Below, piece by piece: positions 41,232-50,466 of a DNA stretch of 64,000 nt. The number at the start of each line of letters is the position of its first letter. The first letter of the stretch is position 1. A model generated the notes under the pieces. It was given only the letters and a program-made list of their open reading frames with translations. It was not told the DNA's origin and did not search any database. The translations under genes and the position numbers were made by a program. The stretch comes from Pedobacter namyangjuensis (GTDB taxonomy: Bacteria > Bacteroidota > Bacteroidia > Sphingobacteriales > Sphingobacteriaceae): positions 248,001 through 312,000 of the forward strand of contig NZ_QMHQ01000003.1 of assembly GCF_003313325.1 (NCBI RefSeq), given 5' to 3'.

Positions 41232-42470
41232 TTATGCTGCTTTCAGCTTTTTAAAATCAGCCTTTTCAAACTTCTCTTTCGCATAATCTAAATTAATTTG
41301 CAGTTCTTTCACCTTGTCATCCGACGGGATATCGTACATTGCGTCGAGCATAATTGCCTCACAAATAGAACGCAAACCCCTCGCTCCTAACTTGTACTCC
41401 ATTGCTTTACCCACAATAAAATCCAAAACTTCATTATCGAATGATAGTTTTACGTCTTCATATTCAAAAAGCTTAGCATATTGTTTAATTAACGAGTTTT
41501 TAGGCTCTGTTAAAATATTACGCAATGCTTCAATATCAAGCGGGTTTAAATGTGTTAGTACGGGTACACGACCAATAAGCTCTGGTATCAAACCGAATGC
41601 TTTTAAATCTTGCGGAGTAATGTATTTATAAAGATTTTTCAAATCTAAATCCTGATCGTCTTTTTTAACCTTATACCCTACAGCTTGCGTACGTAAACGA
41701 TTGGCAATTTTACGTTCAATGCCATCAAAAGCACCGCCACAAATAAATAGAATGTTATTGGTGTTAACCGGAATCATTTTTTGGTCTGGATGTTTTCTGC
41801 CACCTTGAGGCGGAACGTTTACAACCGTACCTTCTAAAATTTTGAGTAAAGCCTGTTGCACACCTTCTCCAGAAACATCTCTTGTAATCGAAGGGTTGTC
41901 GCTTTTACGAGCAACTTTATCCACCTCATCAATATAAACAATACCACGTTCTGCGGCTGCAACATCATAATCAGCTGCTTGTAAAAGTCTGGTTAGAATA
42001 CTTTCTACATCCTCTCCAACGTAACCAGCTTCTGTTAACACGGTTGCATCTACAATACAAAAAGGTACATGGAGAATTTTAGCAATGGTTTTAGCCAATA
42101 ACGTTTTTCCGGTACCAGTTTCGCCAACCAACATAATGTTCGACTTCTCTATTTCGACCTCGTCTTTTTCAATGTGTTGACTTAAACGCTTGTAATGGTT
42201 ATATACCGCTACAGAAAGAACTTTCTTAGCATCATCCTGGCCAATTACGTATTGGTCTATGTGTGCTTTTATTTCTGCCGGTTTTAAAAGGTTAAACGAC
42301 TGATCAAAAGCCTTAGTTTTTTTGTTGCCTAATTCTTGGGCAAGCAAAACATTAGCTTGCGTTACGCATTTATCGCAAATATATGCGTCCATACCCTCAA
42401 TAAGCATTAAAGTTTCTTGCTTTGGAGAATTACAGAAAGAGCAACGCGAATCTTTATTTTGTTTAGCCAT
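41232..42470 (-). CDS. clpX: ATP-dependent Clp protease ATP-binding subunit ClpX
   Basis: A 412-residue protein: N-terminal C4 zinc-binding domain (Cys10, Cys13, Cys32, Cys35: CSFCNSP and ICDKC), AAA+ core with Walker A GETGTGKT (116-123), Walker [10 protein letters not shown], the pore loop region GYVGEDVE, and sensor-2 [14 protein letters not shown]. ClpX unfolds tagged proteins and feeds them to ClpP. It is downstream of clpP with a 132-bp spacer that can form a 12-bp hairpin, in the classical tig-clpP-clpX order. Confidence 0.97.
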   Translation of the reverse strand: MAKQNKDSRCSFCNSPKQETLMLIEGMDAYICDKCVTQANVLLAQELGNKKTKAFDQSFNLLKPAEIKAHIDQYVIGQDDAKKVLSVAVYNHYKRLSQHIEKDEVEIEKSNIMLVGETGTGKTLLAKTIAKILHVPFCIVDATVLTEAGYVGEDVESILTRLLQAADYDVAAAERGIVYIDEVDKVARKSDNPSITRDVSGEGVQQALLKILEGTVVNVPPQGGRKHPDQKMIPVNTNNILFICGGAFDGIERKIANRLRTQAVGYKVKKDDQDLDLKNLYKYITPQDLKAFGLIPELIGRVPVLTHLNPLDIEALRNILTEPKNSLIKQYAKLFEYEDVKLSFDNEVLDFIVGKAMEYKLGARGLRSICEAIMLDAMYDIPSDDKVKELQINLDYAKEKFEKADFKKLKAA

Positions 42471-42602
42471 TTTTACAATTTTCAGTTGTCAATTCTCAAT
42501 TTCGGTTATTTAATAACATCCTATTGCGAACTGCCCACTAGTTTTGAGTTTTCAATTTTTAGTTCTCAGTTGTTAAATACCAACTGAGAACTGCTAACTG
42601 AA
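42471..42602. repeat. clpP-clpX spacer with word repeats and a 12-bp hairpin
   Basis: Repeats words such as AGTTGTCAATTCTCAATT and GAGTTTTCAATTTTTAGTT. Contains AGTTCTCAGTTG (42561-42572) / CAACTGAGAACT (42581-42592), a perfect 12-bp stem with an 8-nt loop and no U-run. It could attenuate clpX relative to clpP or be a processing site. Confidence 0.55.
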
Positions 42603-43292
42603 TTATTTTTTAGTCGAACCTAACACTTCATCAATCATACCGAAGCTTTTTGCTTCTTCGGCTTTCATCCAGTAATCTCTATCAGATGCTTTTTCTACCC
42701 ACTCGTAAGACTGGCCAGAGTGATTAGAAATAATGTCGTACAATTCCTTTTTAAGTTTTAACATCTCTCTCAAGTTAATCTCCATATCTGAAGCAACACC
42801 TTGAGCACCACCACTTGGTTGGTGTATCATTACTCTAGAGTGTGTTAAAGCGGCACGTTTACCTTCTGCACCTGCAACCAACAATACAGCGCCCATAGAA
42901 GCTGCCATACCTGTACAAATTGTAGCCACATCTGGCGTGATGTACTGCATCGTATCATAAATACCTAAACCTGCATACACAGAACCGCCTGGAGAGTTTA
43001 TATAGATTTGAATATCTCTGTTGGCATCAGTTGATTGCAAAAACAATAACTGTGCTTGAATAATGTTTGCATTGCCATCATAAATTGCATCACCTAAAAA
43101 TATGATACGGTCCATCATCAAACGAGAAAAAACGTCCATTTGCGCAACGTTTAATTGGCGTTCTTCTATAATGTAGGGTGTCATAGATTTTGGCGAATTG
43201 TTAGTAGCTCCAATAAATCTATCTACATTTAAACCGTTAATTCTATGATGTTTAACTGCGTATTTTCTAAATTCTTCTTTATCGATTTTCAT
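42603..43292 (-). CDS. clpP: ATP-dependent Clp protease proteolytic subunit
   Basis: A 229-residue serine protease of the S14 family. Catalytic Ser132 in ICTGMAASMGAVLL and His157 in THSRVMIHQPSGG are visible, with the Asp in KASDRDYWM. The N-terminal 20 residues extend beyond the mature start of E. coli ClpP and may be cleaved autocatalytically. It forms a 14-subunit chamber with ClpX or ClpA/C. An 18-bp perfect palindrome (43365-43382) lies 73 bp upstream. Order tig, clpP, clpX on the minus strand. Confidence 0.97.
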   Translation of the reverse strand: MKIDKEEFRKYAVKHHRINGLNVDRFIGATNNSPKSMTPYIIEERQLNVAQMDVFSRLMMDRIIFLGDAIYDGNANIIQAQLLFLQSTDANRDIQIYINSPGGSVYAGLGIYDTMQYITPDVATICTGMAASMGAVLLVAGAEGKRAALTHSRVMIHQPSGGAQGVASDMEINLREMLKLKKELYDIISNHSGQSYEWVEKASDRDYWMKAEEAKSFGMIDEVLGSTKK

Positions 43293-43364
43293 AATGAGTT
43301 TTGGGAATTAGTCTTTTAATATTTCCTTTTAACAATAGCGTAAATTATAACCTCTAATTATCAA

Positions 43365-43382
43365 ATCAAAATATATTTTGAT
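43365..43382. promoter_or_regulatory. Perfect 18-bp palindrome upstream of clpP
   Basis: ATCAAAATATATTTTGAT, no mismatch or spacer, 73-90 bp before the clpP start codon. It may be an operator for a stress regulator. AT-rich, so chance occurrence is more likely than for a mixed-sequence palindrome. Confidence 0.45.
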
Positions 43383-43507
43383 CTTGGGTTAAAAATTACA
43401 AATTAATCACTTACTCTCTACTGCTATTTGTTAATAATCAAAGAACATACCAAGCAGATTTTAATGACAATATAGCACATCGGCCACTAAAAAAATGTAT
43501 TGTATAA

Positions 43508-43536
43508 GTTAAAAGCAGCGTAAAGCTGCTTTTAAC
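43508..43536. terminator. Hairpin terminator after tig
   Basis: GTTAAAAGCAGC / GCTGCTTTTAAC, a perfect 12-bp stem with a 5-nt loop, about 97 bp beyond the tig stop codon. Confidence 0.75.
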
Positions 43537-43632
43537 AATATTTAAATTACCTTATTTGTCAGATTTAACTATTTCAATAGTGAGATCTTTCGACAAGCTC
43601 AGGATGACAAATTAAATATATTATCGACCTGG

Positions 43633-44979
43633 TTATTTCAACTCAACAAACTTGTTGTAATCAATATCTTTCTCGTCGATAGTTGCAATTGTTTGAATGT
43701 GTTCGAAAACTTTTAAAGCTTTAACCTCATCGAAAATACGATTCGCATTTTCTTTTTCTTGCAAGAAGTTGGCGGTGTATTGTGCTAACTGATCTTCTGG
43801 CATTGGTTGTGGGCTATACATTCTAAATTGCGCATCTAAACGTTGTTTTGCAGTTTCAAAAACGTCTTTATATTCAATTTTAATTTCGTTATCGGCAATC
43901 ATTTTGTTTTCGATAAGTGTCCATTTAAGGTTTTTAGCGAAATCATCATAACCTTGCGCCAATTCCTCGTCTGTTAACTTTTCGTTAGTAGCCTTTAACC
44001 ATCTACGCAAAAACTCATCAGGCAATTCCATCTTAGTTTGCTCAGTTAATTGCGTGTAAATATCGTTTTGCAATTTGCGATCTGCATCTTGCTTAAACAT
44101 GCTTTCTACCTCTTCAGTAATTTTAGTTCTAAAACCAGCTTCATCAGTAACTACATCTGCACCAAAAATTTTATCAAAAAACTCTTGGTTTAATTCAGAC
44201 TCTTCTAAACGATTAACGTTTTTAACCGTTACCTTGAATTTAGATTTTAGTTCTTTAGCATCTTCTTCGTTAATGTTTAACAATTTAGCAATTACCGCTT
44301 CATTGTTATCAAAAGCTTTCTGAACATCCAATTCTACAACATCGTCTTTCTTTAAGCCTACTAAAGATTTTAAAATCTTTTTATCCGTAACTAAATCTAA
44401 ACGAATTGAACCCGTTGCGTTAATTCCGCCTTCAAAATCAGCACCATCAGCACCAAGTTGTATTAACTCAGCATAAATTACATCGCCTTCGGCTGCAACC
44501 TCTGGATTTGTCATTTTGCCATAGCTTTTACGAATGTTTTTAATGCGAGACTCTAAAGTTTCTGCATCGGCTTTAACATTGTATTTAGTAAATTTATCTT
44601 TAGAAGTTACTTCAACATCAACTTTAGGCGCTAAACCCAACTCATATTGAAATTCGAACGTATCTGTATTATCCCATTTAAACTCTTTTGTTTCGTCTAA
44701 AACCGGTAAAGGCTGACCTAAAACCTCAACTTTGTTATCAGTTAAATGTTTAGATAAGGTCTCGTTAAGTAAAGCGTTAATTTCTTCTACCAAAATGTTT
44801 TTGCCGTACATTCTTTTCATGTGCGCAACTGGCACCATTCCTTTACGGAAACCTGGTAAGTTTGCCTTTTTAGCCTGCTCCTTAAGCGATTTTTCTACTC
44901 TTGGGTTGTAATCTTCAGGTGCGATAGTAATGTTTACTACTGCATTTAAATCGTCAATTTTGTCCTGTGTGATATTCAT
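43633..44979 (-). CDS. tig: Trigger factor (ribosome-associated chaperone)
   Basis: A 448-residue protein with the N-terminal ribosome-binding domain (signature GFRKGMVPVAHM near residue 43), a central PPIase-like region (about 150-240, EGDVIYAELIQLGADGADF) and a long alpha-helical C-terminal domain. The PPIase part is diverged, as in other Bacteroidota. It shields nascent chains at the exit tunnel. It follows tRNA-Leu(UAG), from which it is separated by a terminator, and precedes clpP. A word-repeat (AGATATGAGATATGAGTAATG in plus-strand reading) lies just upstream of its start. Confidence 0.95.
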   Translation of the reverse strand: MNITQDKIDDLNAVVNITIAPEDYNPRVEKSLKEQAKKANLPGFRKGMVPVAHMKRMYGKNILVEEINALLNETLSKHLTDNKVEVLGQPLPVLDETKEFKWDNTDTFEFQYELGLAPKVDVEVTSKDKFTKYNVKADAETLESRIKNIRKSYGKMTNPEVAAEGDVIYAELIQLGADGADFEGGINATGSIRLDLVTDKKILKSLVGLKKDDVVELDVQKAFDNNEAVIAKLLNINEEDAKELKSKFKVTVKNVNRLEESELNQEFFDKIFGADVVTDEAGFRTKITEEVESMFKQDADRKLQNDIYTQLTEQTKMELPDEFLRRWLKATNEKLTDEELAQGYDDFAKNLKWTLIENKMIADNEIKIEYKDVFETAKQRLDAQFRMYSPQPMPEDQLAQYTANFLQEKENANRIFDEVKALKVFEHIQTIATIDEKDIDYNKFVELK

Positions 44980-45081
44980 TTCTATTTAGATATGAGATAT
45001 GAGTAATGAGTAAAGAGGCTTGTAACCCCGCTCAAACAACACATCGATTTATATTTAATTTCTTTACAAATGTCTTTTTAA

Positions 45082-45113
45082 AAAAAGAACCGTCCCGATT
45101 TGCATCAGGACGG
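45082..45113 (-). terminator. Intrinsic terminator after tRNA-Leu(UAG)
   Basis: On the minus strand CCGTCC / GGACGG with a 12-nt loop, followed by TTCTTTTTTT. It ends 15 bp beyond the tRNA. Confidence 0.85.
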
Positions 45114-45127
45114 CCTTTACCTTATTG

Positions 45128-45209
45128 TGCGGAAGAAGGGACTCGAACCCCCACGCCGTGAAGCGCCAGATCCTAAGTCTGGTGCGGCTACCAATTACGC
45201 CACTTCCGC
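45128..45209 (-). tRNA. tRNA-Leu (anticodon UAG)
   Basis: 82-nt class II tRNA. On the minus strand: acceptor GCGGAAG / CTTCCGC, D-arm TAATTGGTAGC, anticodon stem CCAGA / TCTGG around loop CTTAGGA (anticodon TAG, reads CUA/CUG), long variable arm, T-arm GGGGGTTCGAGTCCCT, discriminator A. CCA not encoded. It has its own promoter and terminator. Confidence 0.95.
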
Positions 45210-45231
45210 AGTTAGGATGTATTAAGGACTG

Positions 45232-45261
45232 CAAAGATAGCGTTTACAATCAATTTTCAAA
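45232..45261 (-). promoter_or_regulatory. Promoter of tRNA-Leu(UAG)
   Basis: On the minus strand: -33 TTTG (45258-45261), 18-bp spacer, -7 TATCTTTG (45232-45239), a full consensus match, ending 22 bp before the tRNA. Same spacer length as at tRNA-Leu(GAG). Confidence 0.75.
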
Positions 45262-45390
45262 AAGTAAAAGCAATTATTTTTAAAAAAATTAAAGTTAATA
45301 ATCGGGCTAATTAATCAAACAAAGCTATCTAACTAATATTGAGGAGTTAAAGAATTAGAAAAGCAAGAACAGATGCACTACAAAAAAATC

Positions 45391-45477
45391 AGTCGGGCTT
45401 TACACTTCAATCTCTTACCGAAAAAATCCCCCTAAAGCGGGGATTCGGCAAAAGGATTTTCGTTGCAATCCCGTTTA
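45391..45477 (+). repeat. Dispersed hairpin repeat, copy 9
   Basis: GTCGGGCTTTACACTTCAATC, stem TTACCGAAAAAATCCCC / GGGGATTCGG, then GGATTTTCGTTGCAATC and CCGTTTA. The central hairpin is the longest of the copies. Confidence 0.7.
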
Positions 45478-45606
45478 TTTGGCAAAAGCTGTGCAATTAA
45501 TAACAGTTGCAAATAGCAAAGCAATAGATTAATCACTCTAACGCCATTCCCAAATGCTTCCGTTTGTAATGATGCTAAAAAACTAAAAAAAGAAAAAACC
45601 AACAGA

Positions 45607-45909
45607 TTAGAACTTAATCAAGGTAACATCTAAAAGATCTGGCCCACCCGAAAGAGGATAACCTTTAACTTTTTTTCCTTTAACAGTAACTGGTCTATTC
45701 ATATAGTCATCTAGCTTAATACTTTCGCTTTTTAAGGCGTAAGATTTTTCTCCGGCTTTTAAAATATGTGTACCGTATTGGAAGGTAGTCATCCCGATTT
45801 TTTCGATTGTTCCGGTTGCAGTAATGCGATTTGCTGTAACCGAATCTTTCATAGACGTGCATCCAGAAAGAACCGCTACAAATAACGATAATGTTAATAC
45901 TTTTTTCAT
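45607..45909 (-). CDS. Small lipoprotein of unknown function
   Basis: A 100-residue protein with a clear lipobox (LSLFVAVLSGC, Cys17) and a mature beta-rich domain of about 80 residues (TGTIEKIGMTTFQYGTHILK; YMNRPVTVKGKKVKGYPLSG). The alternating hydrophobic pattern and a central K-V-K-G turn suggest an OB-like barrel. No enzyme motif. It probably sits on the periplasmic side of a membrane. It is followed by the BtuF-like gene with 56 bp between, both on the minus strand, but that gene is upstream, so they may be co-transcribed. Confidence 0.75.
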   Translation of the reverse strand: MKKVLTLSLFVAVLSGCTSMKDSVTANRITATGTIEKIGMTTFQYGTHILKAGEKSYALKSESIKLDDYMNRPVTVKGKKVKGYPLSGGPDLLDVTLIKF

Positions 45910-45965
45910 TTATAAGGGTTGATTATTTAACTGTGCAATTTAGCTAGAAATAACAGATCTCAGCA

Positions 45966-46760
45966 TTATATTTTATCCTGAAACTCGAAAAAATATTGAA
46001 CTGCCTTTACCAATCTACTACCGTACCAGCTAAACATCTCGCCATCAACCAACATAATCTTTGCATTTGGCAATTTGGCTTGAATATCTTCAATATGTTT
46101 TTGTTTAAACGGATAAGGTTCTGAAGACAAAAAAACCAGTTCACAATTTGTTGTTTTCAATTGTTCGATATCAATTTCAGGATATCTACTATGTTTAACT
46201 ACGTTAGTTAAGCCGATTTTCCTTAAAATATCATCTATAAAAGTATTTCTGCCCGCAACCATATATGGATCTTTCCAAATCAGATAGGCAACTGTTTTAT
46301 CAATCCCTTTGGTTAGCGCAAGTGTTTGCAAATCGGTAAAACCTGCATTAATTAAATGGTTTAGGTAAGCTGCCTCCGGTTGCCTATCAACCAGCTCCCC
46401 TATTTGAGCAATGGTGGTCATCGCTTCTTCTAAATTGCTAATGTCGCTCATCCAAACCGGAAATTCCTGCATTAACAACTCTACTTCATGTTGTGTATTC
46501 TCTTCCTTATTACCGATAATCAAATCTGGTTGCAGATCTCTAATTTTTTCTATCAGCAGTTTTTTTGTGCCGCCTACCTTAGTTTTAGCTGCAAATTTTT
46601 TTATCGGATGTATGCAAAATTTGGTTATACCTATTACTTCATCATCCAAACCTAAATCAAACAACAATTCAGTTTGTGAGGGTACAATAGAAACAATCCT
46701 TTTAGGTGGATAATTAATAGTAATGTTGTGCCCCAACTGATCGGTAAAAGATTTTTGCAT
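45966..46760 (-). CDS. BtuF-like helical-backbone metal/cofactor-binding protein
   Basis: 264 residues from the ATG ending at 46760 (MQKSFTDQLGHNITINYPPK); an upstream TTG adds five residues. Class III substrate-binding fold: PKRIVSIVPSQTELLFDLGL, GIGKFCIHP-like region (IGITKFCIHPIKKF), GTKKLLIEKIRDLQPDLII, a long backbone helix and YGSRLVKAVQYFFEF at the end. There is no signal peptide or lipobox, so it may be cytoplasmic, or exported by an unclear route. Known relatives bind vitamin B12, haem or siderophores. No permease partner of this class is adjacent; the nearby FtsX-type array is a different transporter family. Confidence 0.85.
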   Translation of the reverse strand: MQKSFTDQLGHNITINYPPKRIVSIVPSQTELLFDLGLDDEVIGITKFCIHPIKKFAAKTKVGGTKKLLIEKIRDLQPDLIIGNKEENTQHEVELLMQEFPVWMSDISNLEEAMTTIAQIGELVDRQPEAAYLNHLINAGFTDLQTLALTKGIDKTVAYLIWKDPYMVAGRNTFIDDILRKIGLTNVVKHSRYPEIDIEQLKTTNCELVFLSSEPYPFKQKHIEDIQAKLPNAKIMLVDGEMFSWYGSRLVKAVQYFFEFQDKI

Positions 46761-46795
46761 AAAGCAAAAATGCAAATTGTTAATTAAAAAGTAGC

Positions 46796-47902
46796 TTATT
46801 TTATCTGCTTCAATTTCTCTGCTACCACTATAACCTTATTAATCTGCTCATTGTTAATTTTAACATCCGGCTTTATGCCAATATTATCTATAGGATTGTT
46901 GGGTAGTCTTTTATACCTGGAGATGGCTGCCACCAATTTAAACTCAGGCTCGGGAAGGTCAAAAAACTGGGTATTGGCATAGTCTAAAACCCCTGCAGAA
47001 TTTTCGCCGAAAATTTTAACCTTTTTACTTTGCTTTGCAAGCAAGAGAAAAGATTCTGCCGAACTTGCTACATTTCCGTCAATTAAAATTCCTACTTTTT
47101 TTGGATATGGATAAACCGAATCTAGTTTTGAAGTAAAAGAATCTTTGCCAGATGGATTTACAAAGCTTCCAATATTAGCTTCCATTAAATTAATCAGCTT
47201 TGCTAAAAACTCTTTTGAGCTGGCAGAAGTATTTTCATCGGCTAAATTTTCTGTCAGAATTTCAATATTTCCTACAGAAGACCAATATTCGTCCGGCAGA
47301 ATTTCTACAGGATTTGTATATAAAAATGGCAAAAGTGCGCTAAATACATAATCTGTTCCTCCAGTATTACCTCTTAAATCTATAACCCAATAAGGTTTTT
47401 GTTTAATTTGTTTTTGATAGGTATAAAGCAAACTATCTAATTTCTTTTTTTCCGACCATTCGAAAGAAGGCAACCGCAACAACATTGTTTCAGCGTCTAA
47501 TTCTGATATACTCGTGAACTGAATTAATTTTTCTGCGGGAGCTGAGGTGACTATTTTTTTAGGAAATTGTTTATTGATAGCGATAACCTTTTCTGGAAAT
47601 TTCTCTCTATATCGCCACCCTAATTGCACACGTAAATGCTGATCTTTAAAGTAGTTAGTAAATGTTTTTAAAACAACATAGCACGAGTCTATCGAATTTA
47701 AGTTTAGTGCTTTCTGCATTAAATTATTTGTAAATCTATTAAATGACTTTTTGTTCTTCGGATTAACCTTATCGTTATAGCCAGCATAATTACTTTTTAC
47801 CTGGCTAACAACCGCTTCAAAATTTAGCTTGCAATTGCAGTTTTGTGCCAACGATACGGAACAACTAAACATCAATATTAATAAGGCAAAAAAATATCTC
47901 AT
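46796..47902 (-). CDS. S41-family peptidase-like protein at the end of the permease array
   Basis: A 368-residue exported protein (signal MRYFFALLILMFSCSVSLAQ) with an S41 (tail-specific protease) catalytic domain: PYWVIDLRGNTGGTDYVFSA (about 178-197) and GILIDGNVASSAESFLLLAK with the nucleophile Ser, then KIFGENSAGVLDYANTQFF. It lacks a PDZ domain, as do many short Bacteroidota S41 proteins. It begins 9 bp after the stop codon of the permease gene at 47912, so it is the last gene of that message. It may process a substrate or a regulator linked to the permeases; that is inference from position. Confidence 0.88.
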   Translation of the reverse strand: MRYFFALLILMFSCSVSLAQNCNCKLNFEAVVSQVKSNYAGYNDKVNPKNKKSFNRFTNNLMQKALNLNSIDSCYVVLKTFTNYFKDQHLRVQLGWRYREKFPEKVIAINKQFPKKIVTSAPAEKLIQFTSISELDAETMLLRLPSFEWSEKKKLDSLLYTYQKQIKQKPYWVIDLRGNTGGTDYVFSALLPFLYTNPVEILPDEYWSSVGNIEILTENLADENTSASSKEFLAKLINLMEANIGSFVNPSGKDSFTSKLDSVYPYPKKVGILIDGNVASSAESFLLLAKQSKKVKIFGENSAGVLDYANTQFFDLPEPEFKLVAAISRYKRLPNNPIDNIGIKPDVKINNEQINKVIVVAEKLKQIK

Positions 47903-47911
47903 AAGAAAGGT

Positions 47912-50380
47912 CTATTCTGCTTTTAAAACACTAGCCGGATTACTATTAACCGCTCTTAAACTCTGCCAACTGACCGTTAAAATTGTAATTACAATAATGG
48001 ATAGATTGGCCGTAAAGAACATTTCAAAAGGCATCGGTATCCTGTACGCGAAACCAGCAAACCATTTATTCATATAAACGTAGGCTAAAACATCTGCAAA
48101 GATATTGGCTATAATTACTAACCATAAAAAATCCTTATTTAGCATATTTAGCAAATTTGCCGTTGTAGCACCTAAAATTCGCCTCAAAGCAACCTCTCTA
48201 GTTCTAATTTCGGCACTATAGGCGGCAAAGCCGATTAAACCGAACAAGGAAATAATAAGGGTTAAACTGCCGAAATAGAAAATTACTTTATTGCTCGTTT
48301 CATATGCCTTGTTCATTTTTTGAAATGTTTCGTCGGCAAACGAATAAATTGGGTCTCTACCGGGCTCAATTTCCATCCAAGTCTTTTTAATTTCCTCTAT
48401 GGTGCTTGCAATATTTTCAGGTTTTAACCTTAAAATAATATTTCTTCGCCAATGAAACTGGTAATCGGCTACCAAATATACAGTCGGCACAACTTCGTGT
48501 TCAAATCCGTAAGCTTGAATATCCTTTACTTTACCTATTACATTAAACTGTTTGATATCGTCGCCATGGTCGATGCCAATTTGCTGATTTACGCTTGTTA
48601 AGCCAAGCTTTGCAAATGCAGTTTCGTTCAGTAAAATACTTTGAACCGAATCAGTAGCAATTAAATCTGTTGAAAAATCTCTTCCTTCTACAACTTTACC
48701 GCCAATGACTTTTAAATAATTTACGTCTACAAAACGAGATTCGACGTTGAGTTTTTTACCCGCAAAGCTCAGATCGTTATTAAAACCAGAATCATTTATA
48801 GGTTCCTCTGTTGCTCGCGTTAAATCGTCGACCCCACTTATTGCCAGCAGTCTATCTTTAATACTTTGAAACGCAGCTGGACTTAGATTTCGCTTTGCAA
48901 AATTTCCAATATCCAATGTCATTAATTGCGATTTGTTAAGACCTAAATCTTTATTTCGCATAAATTCTAATTGTGCCAGCATAACCATAAAACTAATAAC
49001 TAGCGCTATGGCAATGGTAAACTGACAAACGACCAACACCTTACGCAAACTTCCTATATGTTTTGCCGTGTTAAAATTTCCTTTTAATACTTTTACAGGT
49101 CTAAAACCAGCCAGCACAAATGCCGGATATGCACCTGCCATAGCAATAACCGCTAACAAAATAAGTAGCGCCTGCCCCAACACCAAGCTAATATTAGATG
49201 AAGAAAAGAGTGATAACTGCGTATCCAACAAATTGTTTACTTTAGGTACTAAAAGCTCGGCAATTATTAATGCAAACAAATAGGCGATGATACACTGTAG
49301 CGCTGTTTCGGCAAAAAACTGTTTTAACAAGTTTATTTTCTGAGCGCCTAAAACCTTTTTAACACCAACCTCTTTAGCACGTTTTTGCGCTAACACCAAC
49401 GATAAATTGGTATAGTTGATACAAGAAATAATAACTAAAAAGGATGCTAACGCCAACAAAATATTAATGGTAGTTCGCTTAGCTTGTGTGCTATAAAAAG
49501 TTCCTAGATTTAAATCCGAAACCGGTTCGTAAATTAGCTTAAAAGACGTTATACCTTCTTTATCTTTTAAAATAGCTAAAGCTTGTTGCTTAGAAGGCTT
49601 GAAATTTACATCACTATTATTTGCCACAAATTTAGCCAATGCTATGGTGTAGGCATCATTCATTTTACTTAATTCGCTTTCTGCATCTACGCCATCCCTA
49701 AAAGTTAACATAGTAGAAAACGTTCGGGATAAAAATTCGCCTCCGTAAATGGAAAAATCTGCTGCATAAAATACATCAAACCCAAAATAAGAAGGCTGTT
49801 TTTTATCGTCCCAAACCGCTTTTACAACTAATTCTTGCTCTTTTTCGTTTAAGCCGCGGTTTTGTATTAATACTTTGTTTATAGGATTCTCTTCGCCGAA
49901 CATTTTAAGTGCAGCAGTTTTGCTGATCGCAATTGCATTTTTATCGCGAAAAACATCTTGCATCCTTCCATTTATCGCTGTTAGCGGATAAACAGCAAAG
50001 AATTTATCATCCATTGACACCGACGATAGCTTTTCTTTTATAACTTTTCCGTTAGTTTCTGTCCTTAGATTTGCATTACCGTTTAACCAACCAATGCTTA
50101 TAGCTTCTACCGATGGAAATTCTGCTTCTATAGTCTTAGCAAACAATGCTTTTATTTTAGACCCTTTATTTTCCGCTCCATTTTGCGTAAAATCGGCTGC
50201 CACCATATAGGTTCTGTTCAATGCCGGGTTCCATTTATCAAAACCCTGCTCTCTATTTATATAAAGCAGAATGATGATAAAACCAGCTAAGCCAACTGCC
50301 AATCCAAAAATATTGAAAACGCTGTAAGCTTTATTTTTCCAAAGATTTCGCCAAGCGATTTTTAGGTTTAGTTTAAACAT
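47912..50380 (-). CDS. FtsX/MacB-type ABC permease 1
   Basis: An 822-residue permease: TM1 (VFNIFGLAVGLAGFIIILLY), a MacB-type periplasmic domain (about 50-290), FtsX block 1 with coupling helix AQKRAKEVGVKKVLGAQK, TM5 near 430, a second periplasmic domain and FtsX block 2 ending with EIRTREVALRRILGATTANL. The C-terminus is NPASVLKAE, unlike the DALKYE of the other six. It is the most diverged member of the array. It should act with the ATP-binding subunit at 55420. Substrate unknown; no adaptor or TolC-like gene is nearby. Confidence 0.9.
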   Translation of the reverse strand: MFKLNLKIAWRNLWKNKAYSVFNIFGLAVGLAGFIIILLYINREQGFDKWNPALNRTYMVAADFTQNGAENKGSKIKALFAKTIEAEFPSVEAISIGWLNGNANLRTETNGKVIKEKLSSVSMDDKFFAVYPLTAINGRMQDVFRDKNAIAISKTAALKMFGEENPINKVLIQNRGLNEKEQELVVKAVWDDKKQPSYFGFDVFYAADFSIYGGEFLSRTFSTMLTFRDGVDAESELSKMNDAYTIALAKFVANNSDVNFKPSKQQALAILKDKEGITSFKLIYEPVSDLNLGTFYSTQAKRTTINILLALASFLVIISCINYTNLSLVLAQKRAKEVGVKKVLGAQKINLLKQFFAETALQCIIAYLFALIIAELLVPKVNNLLDTQLSLFSSSNISLVLGQALLILLAVIAMAGAYPAFVLAGFRPVKVLKGNFNTAKHIGSLRKVLVVCQFTIAIALVISFMVMLAQLEFMRNKDLGLNKSQLMTLDIGNFAKRNLSPAAFQSIKDRLLAISGVDDLTRATEEPINDSGFNNDLSFAGKKLNVESRFVDVNYLKVIGGKVVEGRDFSTDLIATDSVQSILLNETAFAKLGLTSVNQQIGIDHGDDIKQFNVIGKVKDIQAYGFEHEVVPTVYLVADYQFHWRRNIILRLKPENIASTIEEIKKTWMEIEPGRDPIYSFADETFQKMNKAYETSNKVIFYFGSLTLIISLFGLIGFAAYSAEIRTREVALRRILGATTANLLNMLNKDFLWLVIIANIFADVLAYVYMNKWFAGFAYRIPMPFEMFFTANLSIIVITILTVSWQSLRAVNSNPASVLKAE

Positions 50381-50466
50381 TCTTGCTAGTGTTTAGTAGT
50401 TAGGTAGAAGTATTTAGATTTAAGTCCAATCTTTATTCCTTGCTCCTTTATCTTTGATCTTTAAGC
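50381..50466 (-). repeat. Spacer A, 5' leader of permease 1
   Basis: 86 bp, matching the 85-bp leader of permease 2 (52873-52957) at about 80 positions. The minus strand repeats words such as GATCAAAGATAAAGGAGCAAGG. A related spacer precedes the ATPase gene (56107-56196). Confidence 0.65.

Larger units (their letters stand above)
43293..43632. other. tig-clpP intergenic region
   Basis: About 340 bp. Contains the clpP upstream palindrome (43365-43382), the tig terminator (43508-43536) and a fragment TTCGACAAGCTCAGGATGACA (about 43587) that is a widespread Bacteroidota intergenic repeat sequence. No gene seen. Confidence 0.6.
45210..45606. other. Intergenic region, no gene seen
   Basis: About 400 bp: the tRNA promoter, then one copy of the dispersed hairpin repeat (45391-45477) and an A-rich stretch before the convergent-side lipoprotein stop. 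Nothing else recognised. Confidence 0.55.

Noticed and set aside
43587..43607. TTCGACAAGCTCAGGATGACA as a regulatory site
   Set aside because: It matches a kind of repeat fragment common in Bacteroidota intergenic DNA and has no special position relative to a promoter.
45966..46760. Linking the BtuF-like protein to the FtsX array as its binding protein
   Set aside because: BtuF-class proteins work with BtuC-type permeases, a different fold, and this one has no visible export signal.
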